Shown here: in pieces, positions 15,436 through 23,276 of the stretch | Position numbering within the stretch: position 1 is the stretch's first letter | How the letters are laid out: each line of letters opens with the position of its first letter | Assembly: GCA_017853275.1 (NCBI GenBank) | Contig: JAFMJV010000023.1 | Coordinates: forward strand, 1-39,154 | Length of the DNA: 39,154 nucleotides | Reading direction: 5' to 3' | Source of the DNA: Chloroflexota bacterium | GTDB taxonomy: Bacteria > Chloroflexota > Limnocylindria > Limnocylindrales > CSP1-4 | Position numbers and translations under genes: made by a program | The notes under the pieces: generated by a model | What the model was told of the DNA's origin: nothing | Seen by the model: only the letters and a program-made list of their open reading frames with translations | The model's database searches: none

Positions 15436-16811
15436 GGGGCGCTCCTTTCACTGGGCTCGGCGACCGCGCCGCCGGTGAGCGTCGCGAGGTCCTGCCAGAA
15501 GCCGTGGTACGAGACGTCGACGCAGTCGCCGTCGTCGAGGATGACCGTCCCGGCGATGCCGGCGACGGCGGCGAGGCCGAAGGCCATCGCGATCCTGTGG
15601 TCTCCACCGGTCACGATCCCGGCGTCCCGGGCCCGCCCCCGGGTGACGCGCCAGCCGTCCGGCAGCTCGGCCGCCTGCGCGCCGATCGCGGCGAGACCGT
15701 CCACGACGAGCCGGATCCGGTCCGATTCCTTCACCCGCAGCTCGCCCGCGTCGCGGACCTCGCTCGTCCCCTCCGCGGCGGCCATCGCGATCGAGAGGAC
15801 GGGGAGCTCGTCGATGAGGTCCGCGACCTCCGCACCGGCGAGGCTCACCGCGCGGAGCGGGCGGCCACCGGTGACGACGAGGTCGCCCACCGGCTCCGGG
15901 CCCGTGGGGGCGCCGGGCTCGACGGCGATCTGCGCGCCCATCCGCCGGAGGACCTCGATGATCGCGGTCCGGGACGGGTTGAGGCCCACGTCGCGGATGC
16001 GGATCCGGCCGCCGGGATGGAGCGCGCCCGCCACGAGCCACATCGCCGCAGAGGAGATGTCGCCGGGGACCGCGATGTCCCGCGCCGCGAACCCGCGGCC
16101 GCCCTCCAGCGTCGTGACAAGGCCCTCGCGCCGGACCGGGACGCCGAGCCAGGCGAGGAGCCGCTCGGTGTGGTCGCGGGTGGGCCCGGGGCTGACGATC
16201 GTCGTCTCGCCCGGGGCGGCGAGCGCGGCGAGCGCGATCGAGCCGAGCACCTGGGCGCTCGCGACGGGGAGCTCGTGGCGGAGGGCGCGGAGGGGGCGCG
16301 CACCGGCGATGCGCAGCGGCGCGTGGCCCTCCGTCGTCTCCACCCCCGCGCCCATCGCGCGCAGGGGTGCCGCGACCCGCTCCATCGGGCGGCGCGAGAG
16401 CGAGGCATCCCCCATGAGCGTGACGGGCGCCGGCCGGCCGGCGAGGGCGCCGGAGAAGAGGCGGATCGTCGTCCCCGAGTTCCCGCAGTCGAGCGTCTCG
16501 CCGCCGGCGCCCGGGAGGCGTGCCGCATCCGTGGAGCCGCCACCCCGGACCCGGTAGCGGACCGTCCCGTCCGCGTCCCGCTCGGTCGCGGTCACCGCGC
16601 CGAGAAGGCCGAGGGCGGCCGCGCTGCTTCGGACATCCGCGCCGGGCCGGAAGGTCGTCACCGTGGCCTCACCCGCGGCGAGCGCGGAGAAGAGGAGGCC
16701 GCGGTGTCCGATCGACTTGTCGCCGGGGAGCCGCAGCTCGCCCTCCAGGCGGTCCGCGCGCCGGACCCGGAGCGCGGCCCCCGCCGGGTGGGCCGGAGAC
16801 GCCTCCGTCAT
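15432..16811 (-). CDS. aroA: EPSP synthase (3-phosphoshikimate 1-carboxyvinyltransferase)
   Basis: 459 aa. [10 protein letters not shown] (29-38, Lys32), [37 protein letters not shown] and LRVKESDRI are the conserved PEP and shikimate-3-phosphate sites of the two-domain enzyme. It adds enolpyruvyl from PEP to shikimate-3-phosphate. A much longer open frame continues upstream, but this ATG overlaps the aroF stop by 4 nt (ATGA) and the protein begins properly from here. The Gly of [13 protein letters not shown] sites and LPGDKS are normal; I did not assign glyphosate class. Confidence 0.96.
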   Translation of the reverse strand: MTEASPAHPAGAALRVRRADRLEGELRLPGDKSIGHRGLLFSALAAGEATVTTFRPGADVRSSAAALGLLGAVTATERDADGTVRYRVRGGGSTDAARLPGAGGETLDCGNSGTTIRLFSGALAGRPAPVTLMGDASLSRRPMERVAAPLRAMGAGVETTEGHAPLRIAGARPLRALRHELPVASAQVLGSIALAALAAPGETTIVSPGPTRDHTERLLAWLGVPVRREGLVTTLEGGRGFAARDIAVPGDISSAAMWLVAGALHPGGRIRIRDVGLNPSRTAIIEVLRRMGAQIAVEPGAPTGPEPVGDLVVTGGRPLRAVSLAGAEVADLIDELPVLSIAMAAAEGTSEVRDAGELRVKESDRIRLVVDGLAAIGAQAAELPDGWRVTRGRARDAGIVTGGDHRIAMAFGLAAVAGIAGTVILDDGDCVDVSYHGFWQDLATLTGGAVAEPSERSAP

Positions 16812-18154
16812 GCGCCCGCCTTGCCGGACCCGGAGGCCGTGGCCGGGCCCGCGGCGACCCGCCGCTGCGCGGCGCGCGAGACGCGCACGATCGCCTGGAA
16901 GACCTGGCCGCGCTCGTCGGTCGTGAGGACGCCGCCCTCGGCGCGCGTCGCCCGGTCGATGAGCGCGCGCTCGCGGCTGACGTCGTGGCCGTGGTCCTCC
17001 GCCCCCTTGGACTGCTGGACCGCGACCGCCAGCTCCGCGCGCTCCTCGAGGAGGTCGGCGAGGCGCTGGTCGATATCGTCGATCCGCGAGCGGAGCCGCT
17101 CGATCTCCGCGGGCGGCACGTTCGCCGGCCGGGCGGAGGGAAGGGTGGGCTGCCGGAGGTACTCGAAGCGGCGGAGGTCGTCCATGATCTCGCCGAACTC
17201 GGCGAAGGACTGCTGCTGCTCCGCGTCCGACCACGCCTTCGGGGGCTCCGGATGGACCTCGATGAGGAGACCGTCCGCGCCGACCGCGGCACCCGCGAGA
17301 GCCATCGGCCGGACGAGCGGCCGGTAGCCGGTCCCGTGGCTCGGATCCACGATCACCGGCAGGTGCGTCCGCTGGTGGAGGACGGGGATCGCGTTGAGGT
17401 CGAGCGTGTTCCGCGTGGCGGTCTCGAAGGTGCGGATCCCGCGCTCGCACAGGACGACGTTCGGGTTGCCCGCGGAGAGGATGTACTCCGCGGCCATGAG
17501 GAGCTCGTCGATCGTGGACGAGAGGCCGCGCTTCAGGAGGACCGGGGTGCGCGACTGGCCGACCGCCCGGAGGAGGGTGAAGTTCGCCATGTTCCGCGCG
17601 CCGATCTGGAGCATGTCCACGTAGCGGTCGAAGACCTCGACCTCCGCCGGATCCATGATCTCCGAGACGATCGGGAGCCCCGTCTCCTCGCGTGCCTCGG
17701 CGAGGAGCTTCAGCCCCTCCACTCCGAGGCCCTGGAAGGCGTAGGGCGAGGTGCGCGGCTTGTAGGCGCCGCCGCGCAGGATCGTGGCGCCTTCCCGCTT
17801 CACCCAGCGGGCGGTGGCGAGGAGCTGCTCGCGCGACTCCACGGAGCAGGGCCCGGCCATCACCGCGAGCGGCGCACCGGGCCCGATCTCCACGCTCCCC
17901 ACGCGCACGACCGTGCGATCCGTGTGGTGCTCGCGGCTGGCGAGCTTGTACGGCTTGCTCACGGCGAGGAGATCCTCCACCCCCGGCAGGCCGGCCACGA
18001 CCGGGCGGGCCCGCTCATCGTCCTTGCCCACGACCGCGATGACCGTCCGCTCCTTGCCCACCACGGGATAGGGCTCGAGGCCGACCTCGCGGATCGCCGC
18101 CTCGACCGCCTCGATCTCCGCCCGGTCCGCGCCGGTCCGCATCACCACGATCAT
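16808..18154 (-). CDS. aroF: DAHP synthase (type I-beta) with N-terminal FL domain and C-terminal chorismate mutase
   Basis: 448 aa. Residues 1-75 ([17 protein letters not shown] start, KPYKLASRE end) match the ferredoxin-like regulatory domain of Thermotoga-type enzymes, which binds Tyr or Phe. Residues 85-345 are the TIM barrel: [50 protein letters not shown] and EVHPEP. Residues 355-435 are an AroQ-type chorismate mutase helix set with the ERAELA and QQSK catalytic-type Arg and Lys. It condenses PEP and erythrose-4-phosphate and, at the far end of the pathway, makes prephenate. First structural gene of the operon, 172 nt downstream of the predicted transcription start, with GGGAG ahead of the ATG. 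Confidence 0.95.
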   Translation of the reverse strand: MIVVMRTGADRAEIEAVEAAIREVGLEPYPVVGKERTVIAVVGKDDERARPVVAGLPGVEDLLAVSKPYKLASREHHTDRTVVRVGSVEIGPGAPLAVMAGPCSVESREQLLATARWVKREGATILRGGAYKPRTSPYAFQGLGVEGLKLLAEAREETGLPIVSEIMDPAEVEVFDRYVDMLQIGARNMANFTLLRAVGQSRTPVLLKRGLSSTIDELLMAAEYILSAGNPNVVLCERGIRTFETATRNTLDLNAIPVLHQRTHLPVIVDPSHGTGYRPLVRPMALAGAAVGADGLLIEVHPEPPKAWSDAEQQQSFAEFGEIMDDLRRFEYLRQPTLPSARPANVPPAEIERLRSRIDDIDQRLADLLEERAELAVAVQQSKGAEDHGHDVSRERALIDRATRAEGGVLTTDERGQVFQAIVRVSRAAQRRVAAGPATASGSGKAGA

Positions 18155-18215
18155 CCCTGTCTTCTCCCGTCCTGCTCGCGTCGTCGCTCGTCACCGGCAG
18201 CCGTGGCCGGGGAAC

Positions 18216-18246
18216 AAAAAACGCAGGTGCCTTGCGGCGCCTGCGT
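18216..18246 (-). terminator. Intrinsic terminator of the aro operon attenuator
   Basis: On the minus strand an 11-bp stem (ACGCAGGCGCC/GGCACCUGCGU, one C-A mismatch) with a GCAA loop is followed at once by six U residues (18221-18216). It lies between the leader peptide and aroF, so read-through is required for the operon to be expressed. It is the clearest Rho-independent terminator in the window and the only one with a full U-tract. Confidence 0.93.
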
Positions 18247-18297
18247 TGCGGGCACGAGGTCCTCTGCCGCCGGGATCCCCGGCCGCCTCGTGTCCGC
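18240..18297 (-). promoter_or_regulatory. Alternative leader RNA structures between the leader peptide and the terminator
   Basis: Segment 1 (18297-18286, GCGGACACGAGG) begins at the last base of the leader stop codon and pairs with segment 2 (18259-18248, CCUCGUGCCCGC) over 12 positions with one A-C mismatch. A 5-bp CCGGG/CCCGG hairpin sits in its loop. Segment 2 (18259-18253, CCUCGUG) can instead pair with CGCAGG (18245-18240), the 5' arm of the terminator, by six pairs with one bulged C. This gives a 1:2, 2:3, 3:4 arrangement like classical attenuators. Pairings were found by eye; no energies were computed. Confidence 0.6.
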
Positions 18298-18326
18298 TAG
18301 GTAAACCAGTAGTAGAGGTGCGACAT
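18297..18326 (-). CDS. Aromatic leader peptide MSHLYYWFT
   Basis: Nine codons and TAG: Met-Ser-His-Leu-Tyr-Tyr-Trp-Phe-Thr. Four consecutive aromatic residues cover all three aromatic amino acids. Phe is encoded by TTT, while the surrounding genes use almost only TTC, so decoding may be especially slow. The ATG lies 7 nt after the -10 box, so the peptide is probably translated from a leaderless transcript. The ORF is followed by competing hairpins and a terminator ahead of the chorismate and anthranilate synthase genes. The role inferred is cis control: a ribosome stalled at uncharged Tyr, Trp or Phe codons would mask segment 1 and favour the antiterminator. The peptide itself probably has no other function. 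Confidence 0.88.
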   Translation of the reverse strand: MSHLYYWFT

Positions 18327-18333
18327 CCCCGAA

Positions 18334-18362
18334 AGCGTATCCGGCGAGGCCCCGCGTGTCAA
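18334..18362 (-). promoter_or_regulatory. Promoter of the aromatic amino acid operon
   Basis: On the minus strand a perfect TTGACA -35 box (18362-18357), a 17-bp spacer and TACGCT -10 box (18339-18334). Seven nt follow before the A of the leader ATG at 18326, the expected transcription start. The -35 box contains the TGA stop of the upstream Nudix gene. It is the best sigma-70-type promoter in the window. Confidence 0.8.
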
Positions 18363-18946
18363 CGCGCGCCCCCCGCGCGGTCGAGCGCGACCCATCCGAT
18401 CGCGATGAGGGTGAGCGAGTCGGTGATCCGCCCGTCCCGGCACATCGCGACGACCTCGCGAAAGGGGACCCAGCGGCAGGCGAGGTCCTGCTCGCTCGCC
18501 TCGCGCTCCGGATCGCCGTGCTCGATCCCCGTGGCGAGGTAGAGGACCGCCTCCTCGTCCGTGACCGAGTTCGAGAGGTGGGCGATCCCCAGCTCCGTCC
18601 AGTCGCGCGCCGTGGCACCGGTCTCCTCGCGCAGCTCGCGCATCGCCCCGGCAAGCGGTCCCTCCGCCCGGCTCGCGCCCCCCTCGGGGATCTCCCAGGA
18701 GAGCCGGTCCAGGGTGTAGCGGTGCTGGGAGACGAGCGCCACGCGGTCCTGCGCATCGAGCGCCACCACCCCCACGGCGACGCTCGCGTAGTGGACGACC
18801 CCGTAGATCCCCGGGCTGCCGTCCGGGCGGGTCACCTCGTCATGCCACAGGGTGAGCCACTGGTTCTCGTAGGCGACCCGCCGCGAGCGACGGCGCCAGG
18901 GGCCGATGGCGACCTCTGCCTCGCCCCGGCCCGATCCCTCGCTCAG
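18359..18946 (-). CDS. Nudix hydrolase, ADP-ribose pyrophosphatase-like, CTG start
   Basis: 195 aa when begun at CTG 18946. The Nudix box is exact (Gx5Ex7REUxEExGU): GGASRAEGPLAGAM then RELREETGA. SWEIPEGG before it fits the ADP-ribose/NDP-sugar branch. The N-terminal strand RRVAYENQWLTLWHDEV followed by TRPDGSPGIYGVV is typical of that branch and lies upstream of the first canonical start, GTG 18835. No ATG, GTG or TTG occurs in frame between 18946 and the interior of the SDR gene, whereas CTG 18946 overlaps the SDR stop as CTGA, the same geometry as the ATGA and GTGA junctions elsewhere. The exact substrate is unknown. Confidence 0.85.
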   Translation of the reverse strand: MSEGSGRGEAEVAIGPWRRRSRRVAYENQWLTLWHDEVTRPDGSPGIYGVVHYASVAVGVVALDAQDRVALVSQHRYTLDRLSWEIPEGGASRAEGPLAGAMRELREETGATARDWTELGIAHLSNSVTDEEAVLYLATGIEHGDPEREASEQDLACRWVPFREVVAMCRDGRITDSLTLIAIGWVALDRAGGAR

Positions 18947-19680
18947 GGCCGCGGACCTCGCGCGGCGCCGCGCAGCGCCGCCGCGGCCGGCGAGAGCGCC
19001 GAGCGGCCGCCATCCGCCGTCCAGACCGCGCCGCTCACGTAGGCAGAGGCGGGGGAGAGGAGGAAGGCAGCGATCGTGGCGATCTCGTCTGCGCTCCCCA
19101 TCCGCCCGAGCGGGACATCCGGGCGGTCATCCGCCGGGAAGGCCGCGGGGTCGAAGGGGGTATCGATCGCGCCGGGGGCGACGACGTTGACGCGGACGCC
19201 GTCCGGTCCGCCGATCACGGCGAGCGAGCGCGCGAGCCCCTCGAGACCTGCCTTGGCGGCCGCGTAGGCCGGGGAGCGACCGGAGCCTTCCGTGGCACCG
19301 ATGATGCTCCCCACGAGGACGACCGATCCGCGCGCCGCGCGCAGCGCGGGCCAGGCGAGCCGCGCGGCGTCGTACGGGGCGGTGAGGTCGACCGCGAGCG
19401 TCCGCTCCCAGTGGGCCGGGTCATCCCACGGCCCGCTCGGCGGGAGCCCCGCCGAGCAGACGAGCCCGTCCAGACGTCCGGCCGGGGCCGCCTCCGCCAC
19501 GGCGCGGGCGATCGCGGCGGGGTCGGCGGCATCCCCCACCACGATCCGTGTCCCCTCGGGGGCATCCGGCCGCCGGACGAGGCAGGTGACGCTCCACCCG
19601 GAATCGCGGAGCTGGTCGGCCACGGCGCGGCCGATCCCGGACGAGGCGCCGGTGACGAGGACGGAGGGCTGGTCGCTCAC
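18943..19680 (-). CDS. Short-chain dehydrogenase/reductase
   Basis: 245 aa from GTG 19680. TGASSGIG near residue 9 is the NAD(P) loop, CSAG replaces NAG, and the catalytic Ser (VGSIIG) with YAAAK are present, as is the VNVVAPGAIDTPF segment after them. Classical SDR oxidoreductase; the substrate is not predictable. The start is 6 nt after a TACGAT box and lacks a Shine-Dalgarno site, so it is probably leaderless. The last residues (ARGPRP) overlap the Nudix start. Divergent from the thiolase by 50 bp, so a link to acyl-CoA metabolism is possible but unproven. Confidence 0.9.
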   Translation of the reverse strand: MSDQPSVLVTGASSGIGRAVADQLRDSGWSVTCLVRRPDAPEGTRIVVGDAADPAAIARAVAEAAPAGRLDGLVCSAGLPPSGPWDDPAHWERTLAVDLTAPYDAARLAWPALRAARGSVVLVGSIIGATEGSGRSPAYAAAKAGLEGLARSLAVIGGPDGVRVNVVAPGAIDTPFDPAAFPADDRPDVPLGRMGSADEIATIAAFLLSPASAYVSGAVWTADGGRSALSPAAAALRGAARGPRP

Positions 19681-19686
19681 CGGCGC

Positions 19687-19724
19687 ATCGTAGCGGTCCG
19701 GGCGGGCGCCGGGCACGCTAGCAT
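19687..19724. promoter_or_regulatory. Back-to-back -10 boxes of SDR and thiolase genes
   Basis: Minus-strand TACGAT (19692-19687) ends 6 nt before GTG 19680. Plus-strand TAGCAT (19719-19724) ends 6 nt before ATG 19731. Both genes lack a ribosome binding site. Confidence 0.5.
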
Positions 19725-19730
19725 CCGCCC

Positions 19731-20963
19731 ATGCCCCACAGCCCGTCCTCGCCGGGCGACGTCTACATCGTCGCCGCCGCCCGCACCCCGATCGGACGGC
19801 TCGCGGGCGCCTTCGCCGAGCTCCCCGCGGTCACCCTGGGCGCTGCCGCGATCGCCGCGGCCGTGGAGCGGTCCGGCCTTCCGGGGGCGGCCGTGGATGA
19901 GGTCCTCATGGGACAGGTCCTCCGTGCCGGGACCGGCCAGGCGACGGCCCGCCGGGCGGCCCTCGCGGCCGGCCTCCCCGAGACGATCGGAGCGGCGAGC
20001 ATCGACCGCGTCTGCGGCTCCGGCCTGAAGGCGGTCATGCTCGGCGCCGCGGAGATCCGCGCGGGGGATGCGGAGATCGTCGTGGCGGGCGGGATGGAGA
20101 GCATGTCGTCCGCGCCCTATCTCGTCCCCGGTGCGCGGGCCGGCCTCCGGCTCGGCCACGGACGGCTCCTGGACAGCGCGATCGCGGATGGCCTCTGGTG
20201 TGGCGTGGACGATTGCCACATGGGGACGAACGCGGAGTGGGTCGCCGCCGCGGCCGGGGTGAGCCGCGAGGACCAGGATCGCTTCGCGCTCGAGAGCCAC
20301 CGCCGGGCTGTCGCGGCCGCGGATGCGGGGCGCTTCACGGACGAGATCGTCCCGGTCAGGGTGCGCACGGGGCGCGAGGATCGGGTGGTCACGGCGGACG
20401 AGGGTCCGCGCCGCGAGACGAGCCTGGACGCGCTCGCCCGGCTCCGGCCCGTCTTCCCGCTCCCCGGGGCGGAGACCGGCGTCCACGCGACGGAGGGGAC
20501 GGTCACGGCCGGCAACGCCCCCGGTCTCTCGGACGGTGCCGCCGCGCTCGTCCTCGCGAGCGGGCGTGCGGTGGCCGCGCACGGGCTCCGGCCGCTCGCA
20601 CGGATCGCGGGCTACGCGCAGGCGGAGCGCACCCCCCGGGAGCTCTTCCTCGCTCCGCCCGCGGCGGTCCGCCGTGCCCTCGAGCGGGCCGGCGTCGGGC
20701 TCGCGGGCGTGGACCTCCTGGAGCTCAACGAGGCGTTCGCCGCGCAGGCGATCGCGAACCTGCGCGAGCTCGGGGCGGACCCGGAACGGACGAACGTGAA
20801 CGGGGGCGCGATCGCCCTCGGCCACCCGATCGGGGCGAGCGGGGCACGGATCCTCGTCACCCTCATCCACGAGCTCCACCGGCGGGGTGGCCGCCACGGG
20901 GTCGCTGCGCTCTGTCTCGGCGGCGGGGGATCCGTCGCCCTTGTCGTGGAACGGACCGAGTAG
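19731..20963 (+). CDS. Acetyl-CoA C-acetyltransferase (thiolase)
   Basis: 410 aa. The acyl-accepting C95 is in IDRVCGSGLKAV; GGMESMS, the NVNGGAIALGHPIGASGAR block and CLGGGGS with the second Cys complete the catalytic set. It condenses or cleaves short-chain 3-oxoacyl-CoA. FAVOURED substrate is acetoacetyl-CoA by similarity, but longer chains are possible. Predicted leaderless. The DegV gene follows after 9 nt, and the SDR gene is divergent. Together with the dehydrogenase at 8408 it would give adjacent steps of beta-oxidation or its reverse, though the genes are 10 kb apart. Confidence 0.94.
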   Translation: MPHSPSSPGDVYIVAAARTPIGRLAGAFAELPAVTLGAAAIAAAVERSGLPGAAVDEVLMGQVLRAGTGQATARRAALAAGLPETIGAASIDRVCGSGLKAVMLGAAEIRAGDAEIVVAGGMESMSSAPYLVPGARAGLRLGHGRLLDSAIADGLWCGVDDCHMGTNAEWVAAAAGVSREDQDRFALESHRRAVAAADAGRFTDEIVPVRVRTGREDRVVTADEGPRRETSLDALARLRPVFPLPGAETGVHATEGTVTAGNAPGLSDGAAALVLASGRAVAAHGLRPLARIAGYAQAERTPRELFLAPPAAVRRALERAGVGLAGVDLLELNEAFAAQAIANLRELGADPERTNVNGGAIALGHPIGASGARILVTLIHELHRRGGRHGVAALCLGGGGSVALVVERTE

Positions 20964-20972
20964 GAGGACCCG

Positions 20973-21821
20973 ATGGGCAACGTCGCGATCGTCACGGACA
21001 GCGCCTGCGATCTGACCCCGGAGGTCGCCGCGGCCGCCGGGATCGACCTCGTCCCCCTCCTCGTCCGCTTCGGCGACGAGGAGCGCAAGGCGCACGTGGA
21101 GCTCGGCCTGGATGCCTTCTACGACCGGCTCCTCGCGCCCGGCGCCCCCTTCCCGTCCACGGCCGCCTGCTCGCCGGGCGAGATCGAGGCGATCGTCCGG
21201 CGCCGCCTGGACGAGGGCGCGGAGGGCGTCGTCGTCCTCACCGTCGGCAGCCGGCTCTCGGCCACCCATGCGGCGGCGCTCCTCGCCCGCGAGGCGCTCG
21301 GATCGGCGCCCGTCCATGTCGTGGACAGCGCCTCGGCCACGATGTGCCAGGGGCTCCTCGCCCTCCTCGGCGCCGAGGCGGCCGCCGCCGGAGAGCGTGC
21401 GGACGCGATCGCCCGGCTCCTCGAGGCACGGCGTGCGGACACGCGGCTCCTCGTCATGCTCGAGACCCTCGAGTACCTGAAGCGCGGGGGCCGGATCTCC
21501 CCGGCACGCGCCGCGATCGGCTCGGTCCTCTCCGTGAAGCCGATCATCACGATCGACGACGGCGTGGTGGAGACGGTGGACAAGCCCCGGACGAGCGCCC
21601 GCGCCCGCGCCCGTCTCCTCGAGCTGGCAGGCGAGCTCTCCGTGGAGCGGCTCGCCGTCGTCCACGCCCGCTCGCCCGAGGTCGATGCGTTCCGGACCGA
21701 CCTCCTCGCCGTGACGCAGGCCGATCCCGCGCGGACCCTCACCGCGCTCGTGGGACCCTCGATCGCGCCGCACTCCGGTCCCGGCGCCCTCGGCTTCGCC
21801 GCCCTCCTCCGCCGCTCCTGA
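20973..21821 (+). CDS. DegV family fatty acid-binding protein
   Basis: 282 aa. VTDSACDLTPE at the N-terminus, PSTAACSPGE, the SATHAAALLA helix, and LETLEYLKRGGRIS with SVLSVKPIITI are the DegV pattern. Members bind a fatty acid in a deep pocket; some act with a fatty acid kinase (FakB in Firmicutes), whose FakA partner is not visible here. The GGAGGA site runs together with the thiolase stop (TAGGAGG), placing both genes in one operon, which fits a lipid or acyl theme. Confidence 0.92.
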   Translation: MGNVAIVTDSACDLTPEVAAAAGIDLVPLLVRFGDEERKAHVELGLDAFYDRLLAPGAPFPSTAACSPGEIEAIVRRRLDEGAEGVVVLTVGSRLSATHAAALLAREALGSAPVHVVDSASATMCQGLLALLGAEAAAAGERADAIARLLEARRADTRLLVMLETLEYLKRGGRISPARAAIGSVLSVKPIITIDDGVVETVDKPRTSARARARLLELAGELSVERLAVVHARSPEVDAFRTDLLAVTQADPARTLTALVGPSIAPHSGPGALGFAALLRRS

Positions 21822-21896
21822 GGGGCCCGGCCCGCGGGTGACCTCCGGACCGGGCGCCGGGTACTCCGGCACGGTCCGCGGCTTGCGCCGCCGCGC

Positions 21897-21902
21897 TAGT
21901 CT
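21897..21902 (+). promoter_or_regulatory. Possible -10 (TAGTCT) for the glutamate dehydrogenase gene
   Basis: GC-TAGTCT lies 60 nt before GTG 21963 in the 141-nt gap after the DegV gene. A GAGGTGG ribosome binding site is at about 21951-21957, so this gene would have a leader. No good -35 box is seen. Confidence 0.25.
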
Positions 21903-21962
21903 CGAACCGGGCGAGCCGGCCCGCGCGGGGCACGGCGCCCGTCCAGCCCTGCGAGGTGGATC

Positions 21963-23225
21963 GTGACCGCCGAGACCCCCACCGCCCTCAGCGCGTGGCG
22001 GAACGCCCAGCACCAGTTCGACATCGCGGCCGACCGCCTCCAGCTCGACCCGGGCGTCCGGGCCGTCCTGCGCGAGCCCGCGCGCGAGCTGACCGTCCAC
22101 TTCCCCGTCCAGATGGACGACGGGTCGGTCCGGCTCTTCACCGGCTACCGGGTCCAGCACAACCTCGGCCGGGGCCCCGCGAAGGGCGGGATCCGCTATC
22201 ACCCGGACGTCACCCTGGACGAGGTGAAGGCCCTCGCGATGTGGATGACCTGGAAGTGCGCCGTCGTGGGGATCCCGTACGGCGGGGGCAAGGGCGGCGT
22301 CGCGGTGGACCCCAAGCGCCTCAGCCGCAAGGAGCTGGAGAGGCTCACCCGCCGCTTCACGACGGAGCTCTCCGTGCTCATCGGCCCGGAGCGCGACATC
22401 CCCGCCCCGGACGTGAACACGAACGCCCAGGTGATGGCCTGGATGATGGACACCTACTCGATGCATGCCGGCTACACCGTCCCCGGCGTCGTGACCGGGA
22501 AGCCGATCGCGCTCGGCGGATCCGAGGGTCGGAACGAGGCGACGGCGCGGGGCGCGGTCTTCACGATCGTGGAGGCCGCGGCGCGCCTCGGGATGCCGCT
22601 CGCCGGAGCGCGGGCGGTGGTCCAGGGCTTCGGGAACGCCGGGTCGGTCGCCGCGAAGCTCCTCGTCGAGGAGGGGGCGCGGGTCATCGCCGTCTCCGAC
22701 TCGGGCGGCGGCGTCCATGCGCCGGACGGGCTCGACGTGCCGGCCCTCATCCGCTGGAAGGCGGAGCACGGGGAGCTCGCGGGCTTCCCCGGTGCGCAGG
22801 CGATCACGAACGCGGAGCTCCTCACCCTCGAGTGCGAGGTCCTCGTCCCCGCCGCGCTCGAGAACCAGATCACCGAGGGGAACGCGGCGCAGGTCCGGGC
22901 GCGCCTCGTGGCGGAGGCGGCGAACGGCCCCACCACGCCGGAGGCGGACCGGATCCTCGCGGAGCGCGGGGTGATCCTCATCCCGGACATCCTGTGCAAC
23001 GCGGGCGGCGTCACGGTCTCCTACTTCGAGTGGGTCCAGGACCTGAACCGGGACCACTGGAGCGAGGCGGAGGTGAACGCGAAGCTGAAGGAGATCATGG
23101 TCCGCAGCTTCGGCGAGGTCTGGGGGATGCACGAGCGGGCCGGCTGCGACCTGCGGACCGCGGCCTACCTCGTCGCCGTGGAGCGGGTCGCGAAGGCGAC
23201 CGAGATGCGCGGGCTCTACCCGTAG
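21963..23225 (+). CDS. gdhA: Glu/Leu/Phe/Val dehydrogenase (glutamate dehydrogenase)
   Basis: 420 aa. KGGIRYHPDVTLDEVKALA and GIPYGGGKGGVAVDP carry the two catalytic-region lysines, DVNTNAQVMAWMMDTY is the family block, and VVQGFGNAGSVAA is the nucleotide-binding loop. The size and sequence match the hexameric glutamate dehydrogenase of archaea and thermophilic bacteria, linking 2-oxoglutarate and ammonia to glutamate; leucine dehydrogenase is a less likely alternative (usually shorter). The GTG start has a GAGGTGG site. A GC palindrome follows the stop. Confidence 0.93.
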   Translation: MTAETPTALSAWRNAQHQFDIAADRLQLDPGVRAVLREPARELTVHFPVQMDDGSVRLFTGYRVQHNLGRGPAKGGIRYHPDVTLDEVKALAMWMTWKCAVVGIPYGGGKGGVAVDPKRLSRKELERLTRRFTTELSVLIGPERDIPAPDVNTNAQVMAWMMDTYSMHAGYTVPGVVTGKPIALGGSEGRNEATARGAVFTIVEAAARLGMPLAGARAVVQGFGNAGSVAAKLLVEEGARVIAVSDSGGGVHAPDGLDVPALIRWKAEHGELAGFPGAQAITNAELLTLECEVLVPAALENQITEGNAAQVRARLVAEAANGPTTPEADRILAERGVILIPDILCNAGGVTVSYFEWVQDLNRDHWSEAEVNAKLKEIMVRSFGEVWGMHERAGCDLRTAAYLVAVERVAKATEMRGLYP

Positions 23226-23233
23226 CCTCCCGG

Positions 23234-23249
23234 CCCCCCGCGCGGGGGG
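23234..23249 (+). terminator. GC palindrome after gdhA
   Basis: CCCCCCGCGCGGGGGG is a perfect 16-nt palindrome 9 nt after the stop. With no U-tract and almost no loop it is only a candidate terminator. Confidence 0.35.
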
Positions 23250-23264
23250 AGCGTCCCCCGGTGC

Positions 23265-23270
23265 TACCAT
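23265..23270 (+). promoter_or_regulatory. Extended -10 (TGC-TACCAT) of leaderless unknown gene
   Basis: TACCAT ends 6 nt before ATG 23277, with TG in the extended position and no ribosome binding site. Confidence 0.5.
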
Positions 23271-23276
23271 CCACCT

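Noticed and set aside
18359..18835. GTG 18835 as the Nudix start
   Set aside because: It would delete the conserved N-terminal strand and leave a 107-nt gap after the SDR gene, against the overlap pattern.
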